The notes under the pieces are model-generated. The model worked only from the letters and a program-made list of their open reading frames with translations, ran no database searches and was not told the origin of the DNA. Made by a program: the position numbers and the translations under genes. Of a DNA stretch of 64,000 bases, positions 57,268 to 64,000 are shown one piece after another. Source of the stretch: Nomia melanderi. Taxonomy: Eukaryota > Arthropoda > Insecta > Hymenoptera > Halictidae. Location of the stretch: the NCBI RefSeq assembly GCF_051020985.1, contig NC_135008.1, forward strand, positions 6,634,001-6,698,000, read 5' to 3'. Numbering within the stretch: the first letter of the stretch is position 1; each line of letters begins with the position of its first letter.

Positions 57268-58599
57268 CGAAAGTTGCAGTGAAAGACTTTAATTGTGTAT
57301 AATTCAAAGGGTTAATTTTCGTACGTCGTGCGAGAGAAGAGCGCACAATGATTAATTTCTTTTTAAAAGGACGCGGACCAACGGGGGTTCGCGTCGACAC
57401 GCGAATTTCGCTGGATCGAAGTCCGGCGAAATCAATCCGGATCGGTTTTTTCCGAGGCCCGGCTCGCCGTTCGCACGTGGGTGGCTGCGAAACCGAGCGC
57501 AGTCCCGGGCTGTCTCGACTCGTTCCTTTTTCATTAATTATCTTAGGCAGTTCGTTAGATAGGATCGCGCGATCGAGCAACTTTGACACGCGAAAAGTGG
57601 GAACTTTCGGCTTGATGGATTTATGGGGACGCGAGTGGACTCTGTAAACCGTGGCTTTACCCTCGGCCGAGAAACTTCGATTTATATCGGTCCGCCAATG
57701 CGCGAGCAGCACGTTTCCTCGAGAAAAGGGAACCTGCCTCTCGAAATTCACGCCGGGGGAAAGTGGAAAAATGTGTTTAATAGGTTCTCAGCAAATACCA
57801 GTCTGACCTTTCGATTCCTAATGGATCTACGACACGTCGTGCGGCTTCGACTATCAAAATTCTTATTTATTCCGTGCCGTAGCCTATCTCGAAGCTTCGT
57901 GAATTAAAAAAGGAAGCCGCGCGAGGTCCTTTCGCGTAGACAAAATCGCGCGCTCCTTTGTTCCCCGGGCATCTTTCGCCAAGCCGTTATCGTGCATCAT
58001 TCTTATCAGCCGGAGGGACTTAAATTATGACGACCGGCTGACGAATTGTTATCGCCGTGGCGTCGCGCAAGTGCGCCGCGCTGTCTTTGCCTCCGAAATG
58101 CATCTATCTTTCGCCGGGCTAATAAATCGCACGTATAACCGTCCATTTACGCGGGCGCACTTAGGTGTCCTGCAGCCAGTCGGCTCGACGCGACACGAGC
58201 GCGCATCTTATCTCGCTAACCATTTTCACGGGACAAGAACTCTCGAGATATTCTTCACGAGAATCGCCGGCGTCCTGTCCGGATAACGTGAAATCCCGCC
58301 GTTCGCTGTACCCCGACGTATTTGCCATATTTTATCTAAATCCTGTCCGTAACAAGCGGCATCGCGATAAGGGTATCCCTGTTTCGCCTCCAACCTAAAA
58401 TGCTACAAATTTCGCGTGGTAACCTTACGCCGCCCCTTGTCCGCTGGACGATATCGGCGTCGATCGCCGGAACAAAGCTGGGCAACCAGTCGCGACCGGG
58501 GGAATGCTCGTACCATGAAAATCTCGGGCAATTTAATACTAGAATTAGCAGACAGGACAAAATCGCTCATTCACAATTTCCTCTTTACACAATTATTGA

Positions 58600-59160
58600 A
58601 ACGGAACTATAGAAACTGATTTAGCAGGGCTCCAACTGATTTGTGAATCAATAGAAATCCTAATGGATGCACTCTTCGAGTTTTCACAAAAAAATTTTCA
58701 AAAGCCAGTTCGACTGCTCTGTAGTGTTAAGATCGTTGAAAGAAAGTTGGAAGTATAGCGGTGATGACACAGCGGCAGGATTAACCTATTTCGTTCTATT
58801 TTATTAGTAAAAACTGTCCCGCCCTTTGCTTAGCTTTTTATACATGGTGGGATATATTTTAACCCACCTCGACAAGTTGTAGTCACTGATAGTCATACAG
58901 TTTAATATTTTATTTAAGGTTTTTCATCCGGTTGGCAATGCTATGACCTAAATAAATGCGTAAATAAGTGGAAGCAAAAATGCATACACGTCAAAACGCA
59001 TTAGCAAGTTGCCGAGACTGTTATGAATTCTGTGCAGCATGGGTTGTCTTCTTGTTTAAAATCGTGTGCCTCGAAGAGTTAACGCGTATATTACCATCAA
59101 TATCTTCAAGAAATGTATATTATTCTTTGTTTCCTTCAAACGTCTGAAAAGTACAAAGTA
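58600..59160. other. AT-rich island in GC-rich DNA
   Basis: Base composition drops sharply here compared with both flanks. It includes a GTAGTG-TTAA end at 58721-58730 that recalls the TTAA elements elsewhere, and an imperfect inverted repeat (GGTGGGATATATTTTAACCCACC) at about 58853-58875. It may be a degraded insertion. No coding sequence is seen. Confidence 0.35.
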
Positions 59161-62100
59161 CACCGAAATTCAATCTTGGCCAGGTCGCTATTTCAACAGA
59201 AAGGATCTCGCCCGGTGAGCCGTGTTATGAGTTCCGAATTACTCCTCGCGAACCGTCGATTATAATCTACCAGCGAGCGAGCGAGGTCCGTTAACGACGG
59301 GGCCGTCGATTAATTCCGCGCTGGACCAACATAGGACGAAGGATAGAATGGAGGAGGTCCGTTCTGGGCAAGACCGTGAGCAGCAAAGTTTGGCGGATCT
59401 CGTCGAGCGTTCCTACGGGCGGGTTCATTGACGCTCGCCGAAATGTCCCCGCGTTTCCGGCGCTGTCACTTATCGAGCGTGTAAGCTAGCTGCCGCGTGT
59501 CCGCGACGAGTCATCGAAACGACGGGTCCAACGGTTCCCCGTGGGTCGTCTGCGCGCGATATCTCCCGGCAGAGTGGCCGATAAACTGGTCCATCGCGGG
59601 GACAAAGGAAGCGACGTTAATTCCCTCATCGGGGGCGGTGAGAGAAACGAACTGCGCGATCGCGCAGAAGTCGTCTTTCTTCTGCCGGCGGGGCACCGTT
59701 TGACGAACGCCGTTGCAGATTCCGCGGCGGACGCGCGACGACGCGCGATAAAGCGACAACGGAGATTTACGAGGGGCGTATCTGGAGCGCGGCCGCGACT
59801 ACGATTCAGCGTTGAAACCTTCGGGAACCGTGCGCCTCGCGATCTCATCTCGAAAATAAATTCGCGGAAGAGTTAATCGAGCCGCCCACGCTTCGAGTTT
59901 CGAGCGGAGCGGACCGGGAGGCGGCCGAATATGAGACAGGGCTGCGCCGGCAGATATTTCTGCCGATAAAGGCAGGAAATCCTGGTCGAAAAAAACAGGG
60001 GGGATGGCGCTTCGGCGTGGCGCTGCGCGACACGCGCAGAAGCCGGCCGATCGTGGGTGAGGGCCGCGGTATCTCTCGAAAAGGATCACACTCCTGCAGC
60101 GCTCGGAACACTGGTCCGCGTGGGCTTTATTCGTTATTGTCGATCGACCGGGCCCTGGCCCACGCGGCGAGCCGTCTTCGTCCTGTCTGCCCCCGCACCT
60201 GCGGATCGCCCGCTCCTCCTCGAGCGTCGTCGTCCTTTCGCGCGGAGATCAACTTTTACCGGTAGGAAATTTGTGAAACGTGAGGCGACGCGTGCTCGGT
60301 AGAGCTGTGTTCGGTGTCGCATGGGTAGACAGTGACAGGACGCGATAAGTCGTAAAAGGATCGAAGCGATAGTCTCGTCTGAGCGACGATTAATTCTCTT
60401 ACTTGCCGCTGAACGGTAATGGATGAAATTGCTCTATGATCTCAACGGAATCTTCAATGTTCCCGGAGTACAGGCTAATGTATTCTCTCGGTGGAGCATA
60501 TTTTCGTACGGTCAGCTTGCGACGCGTTCGGCCAACTGCGTCTGAACGTCTTCAAAGTGAAATTAAGTTTGCAGTTAGCGTCGGGTGTACCGCGGTTGGG
60601 GCGAAGCAAAGCTTCCCGCAAGTCAAATAATCTACTGGTAATGACTGTAGAATAATAGGACGGAGAGGACGACAGCGGCGACGGCGACGACTGCCACGGC
60701 AACGACTACTGCTATCCGCGTTATCGGGATATAACCAAATATTCGCACGCGTTATGAGCAAATACGCTGTGCTAATATTTGCCCGAATACTCGCACAATC
60801 CCCCAGTTAACGTTTGCTCAGCTCCTTGGATACGAAATCAGGATACCGGCGACACACGGAACCAGCCTTATTTGAATATCACTCTATTTCGGGTCTTTAA
60901 ACATTGTTCTTCTCCCGGCGCTGGGTCGCTTGCATATTCATGCTGCTATCATGGAAATTAACGTTCCCGCGGATTGAAATTTTTAAATTAATCTCGAACC
61001 ACGGGTCAGTCCGCAACCGGAATAGAGCTTCCGACTCACCGACAGTCGGAGGCTGTCTAAATCAAAACCGCTCTAAATATTCTAACAAAGTACCATTAAG
61101 ATCCTTCGAACCATAAAAAGCCTCTCGACGTTACACGAGAGACGCCCGCGCGACTCACTCGCGAATGAAGTGTTAATATTCCAAAGAGAAATATGAAAAG
61201 ATCACCACAATGATCTTCTCGCCTCTTCGTACCGTGCAAAACTTGCACAGGAAGCGTAACAGACCGGTGAATCGTACGCAATGGTTTCAGCCAGGTTGTG
61301 TTATGTAACGATTTCGAATACAAGAATGGGAGAAGCCAGAACGAACGCGGAGAGGCTGTTCGGGCTGGCGGTGTTGAATGAAAATAAAGATAACGCTTCG
61401 TCATCGGGTGCCTACGCGAATCGGCCACGGGTACGGCTGCGATGGCGCGGCAGTCGCGTTTCAGCGTTTTCGGATTTGCACGGGGACGCCAACGCGCGTC
61501 ATGCCTTTTATTTCCTGCCGCTTTCCATCGCATCAGCGGCCGGGCGGGCCGAGCGCGGCGAGAAAACGAGAAGGAAAGACAAAAAGCGAGCGTGTACCGT
61601 CTATTGACGGCGTTGCCCACGCGTTCGCCCGCGCGCCTGCATTCATCGAACATCAACCGAGCACCGGCACAGGTGCGCGTCTCTCTCGATCCCTGTTACG
61701 GGACAACTTCTCCCGGCCTTCTAATTCCTCCGCGCGACGCTTCGGAAAAGTTTTCTCATTCCGAAAATATCTAGTGCAACCCCTCTTATTTCTCGCCGAC
61801 ATTTTTAAGCGCACCTGTGCTCGTTTAATCAGCGATTATCCCGCGCAGACGATGCATCCCACGAGCGGAACCAGCCCGAATCCCGGGGCGAACTTCTCGA
61901 ATTCGTTACAGCTTGCTCGGCTTTTTTCCCCGAGGAATCGTAAGCTCATTACGCGAACAAATACCCGGCGCGGCGTTACGGTTCCGTTGGGAAAGTAACG
62001 TTTCAGCGACGCCGAGACGTTCCATCCCCGAGGCTTAAATCGAAAGTTCCGCGGCGAGCGTATTAGCCCGCGCGAATGATTTTTGAAGTTCCGGGAAGCG

Positions 62101-64000
62101 TCCGCGCCCGACCGAAACAAACAGAATCTCGAGATCTTCGATCCCCCCCGGTAAAAGTTGCCGCCGCGGAACTGTGTAATTCATGGACTTAAGATTTTAT
62201 ATCGGCTTAGGAAGTTCGCGGCACCCGCGAATCCCGAAACCGGCGTAACTTCCAGAAGAGACGTCGCTGGAAGTTCGAAAATTGAAAGTTCGCGATCCCG
62301 GGGACACTTTTGAAATTTTGAACAGTTCATTTGTTTCGGGGAGTAACGCGGCACCGCGCGCCGTTCCGTAAACTTTCCTGGGACTGGAATCTAATTAGGG
62401 GGTCGGGAGAAGTTACTGCAATCGTTGGTTCGCGTGACCGCAAAGATTCTACGAGTGCCGGGAATCTTGGGAAGTTTTCGAGTCGGGGGATGTGACTCGC
62501 GGAACTGCTGAAAAATAAACTGTGCAACGGTCGTTTCGAATACAACACAGCGAAAACTGCTGTCTCCGAAATAATTGAACGTTGTTTCGCGAATGCTTGT
62601 TTCTCCCTTTAACGACGAACGATCGAAGCGGTTCGCGTGCTGGATGTGTCTCTCCTCGAGCGGTTATTCAGCGAACGAACCAGCGATTTTTCAACGGGTT
62701 CGAACCATGAATGGGCGGTCGGCGTTGCGGACGAGCCGCGCGAGCCTTCCTTTCTTCGTCGGTTTTGCGGACGCTTGGCGCCATCCCAGGGACGCCGGTT
62801 TTTCTTCTCCGACAAAAAGTCGAAAGACGTTCAGAGTCGAAGGTTCGAGTTCGCGCGAGAGTATCGCGGAGTCGCTTTCCATCTGCGGTATATCGATCTA
62901 AGCGCGATTCCCAGGAAACCGTTGAAGATCGTATCCTCGATAACTCGAAACAACATTCTTCCGCCTCGAGTCCCAGTGAAAAAACTTTCCTCTCCCCGGC
63001 CGTCCCACCGAAACGTCGACGAAGCTGTTCGAAACTCGACGGCCGACTCTTTGGGAAGCTTCTCGAAACAACGGAGCAACGTCATCGCCGCGGTAATTTC
63101 ATTGAAAATCTCGTTCCATCGCGGTAACGCGAATTTCCAGCGATGGAGCGGTTTCATAGGAAATCGATAAACAACAGCTGAGCGCGTCCAAATTCCTGAC
63201 AGGGAACAAACAACCTGAAATTATGCTCACAGGCTCGTCCAACGGATCGTTCTAAACTTGAGTCCAACTTCCGCCGCTGGCTGAAGTAGTTTGGTCGGGT
63301 CCGTGGCTCGTGTTCTCGTTAGATCTCGGATCGGTGAGAGGCATAGCCGAGACAAAGCGCAAAGCCTACCGACGCCGACGGTTTTCCTGCTCGATCACGA
63401 TAATTGAGCCCTAACGACAGACTAATTTCGAAACGCGTCACCGTTTCGCGCAGGCTAATTCGACCCGGTTCGCATTGTCCCCGCGCCCACAAAACGAATA
63501 AATATTTACGAGCCGGCTCTCGTTCGAGTCGCCGAGCTATCTACATTGAAAAGGTACCCCGGGGAGCTAGCTCCGTTCTTTCCGTCACGGGGAGAGAATG
63601 GCGGCGCGAGACCGCGTCGGCCGACTCCAGTCGTTTCGGACACGCCGCTCGTGTCCTCGGAACGAATTCTACCGTAATCCACGAAATGAATGGGCAAACT
63701 GTGCTCAAGACGAAGAGAACACGGCGAAACAGACGTCAAACGAAATCGCTGTGTCAACTAGCGCGCGCGCGGGGACAATACACGCAAAGTTCAACTGAAA
63801 CTTTGGCCAGCACAGCCCGGGCGCAAACAGAGACTCCATCGTTGCATTGTTCAAATCAATGGCGGAAAATGTTTCCAGAGGTGTTTCCACGACCCGGCGT
63901 GTTCCACGGGGACGCGATTTTCTCGGGAGCTACCGACCGGCCGGTATCTGTAAGTCGTCCGATAAAGCGACGTCCGACGTCGCGTCGGCAGCAGGTGAAA

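Larger units (their letters stand above)
47609..64000. other. upstream region or first intron of the ADAMTS gene, no confident exon
   Basis: These 16.4 kb are GC- and CpG-rich with dense chance frames on both strands. Exon A requires an upstream exon ending in phase 1 with a start codon and signal peptide. I searched the - strand frames for a Met followed by a hydrophobic stretch and a donor and found none that starts with a true ATG. Visible repeats are a decayed TTAA pair (47700-47891), simple repeats near 52.0-52.46 kb, a mariner-like MITE (57043-57267) and an AT-rich island (58.6-59.2 kb). Confidence 0.5.

Noticed and set aside
57242..57751. 169-codon - strand frame
   Set aside because: It begins inside the mariner-like MITE's end and runs through unique GC-rich DNA without any domain; the composition is that of chance frames.
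58336..58560. - strand frame MSCLLILVLN..., tested as a signal peptide
   Set aside because: The apparent start is TTG, not ATG, and no suitable donor in phase 1 follows.
61378..61998. 206-codon + strand frame, and overlapping 186-codon - strand frame at 61096-61656
   Set aside because: Both strands are open through GC-rich DNA and the translations are Arg/Ser/Pro/Ala-rich with no recognisable motif or signal peptide.
1..64000. CRISPR arrays, operons, riboswitches or bacterial insertion sequences
   Set aside because: The window is eukaryotic nuclear DNA with spliced genes; no regularly spaced repeats or prokaryotic gene organisation are present.

Overview
This window is from an insect nuclear genome, most likely a hymenopteran (bee, ant or wasp). 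The evidence is spliced genes with short GT-AG introns and animal mitochondrial and extracellular protein families. The left part is AT-rich and the right part is much GC-richer with abundant CpG. Small TTAA-bounded inverted-repeat elements are scattered through it. I cannot fix the species.

Layout, left to right. (1) About 1-19.3 kb is AT-rich and gene-dense. A 12-exon + strand gene (2177-5469) encodes a lipoyl-domain protein of the pyruvate dehydrogenase complex; its broken acyltransferase motif points to the E3-binding protein (PDHX, protein X). Tail-to-tail with it is an intronless - strand p21-activated kinase (7924-9438). Next are a 7-exon + strand branched-chain aminotransferase (13188-16416) and a 2-exon + strand gene for a 69-residue COX8-like cytochrome c oxidase subunit (17684-18291). 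(2) From 19,377 rightward the window is one very large - strand gene: a secreted ADAMTS metalloprotease of the ADAMTS7/12 type. I reconstructed fifteen in-phase exons from the prodomain (47,608) to the stop after a PLAC domain (19,377), giving 1170 visible residues. Thirteen exons lie in 19.4-25.0 kb. The two prodomain exons lie far upstream at 30.7-31.0 kb and 47.3-47.6 kb, behind introns of about 5.7 and 16.3 kb. The exon with the start codon and signal peptide was not found. (3) From 47.6 to 64 kb I see no credible coding exon; it is probably the first intron or upstream region, with simple repeats and small transposon remnants.

Three of the four left-hand genes encode mitochondrial metabolic proteins (PDHX, BCAT with a probable presequence, COX8), but they are separately transcribed and need not form a functional cluster. 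The kinase and the protease are unrelated signalling and matrix genes.

No wholly new system is evident. The most interesting points are: the dead acyltransferase core carrying two lipoyl domains; a BCAT without the mammalian CXXC switch; a perfect hairpin next to a weak splice donor that decides whether the protease carries its PLAC domain; a short acidic linker where vertebrate ADAMTS7/12 have a mucin domain; and a family of TTAA-bounded piggyBac-like mini-elements, one sitting inside one copy of a duplicated sequence so that the other copy preserves the empty site.
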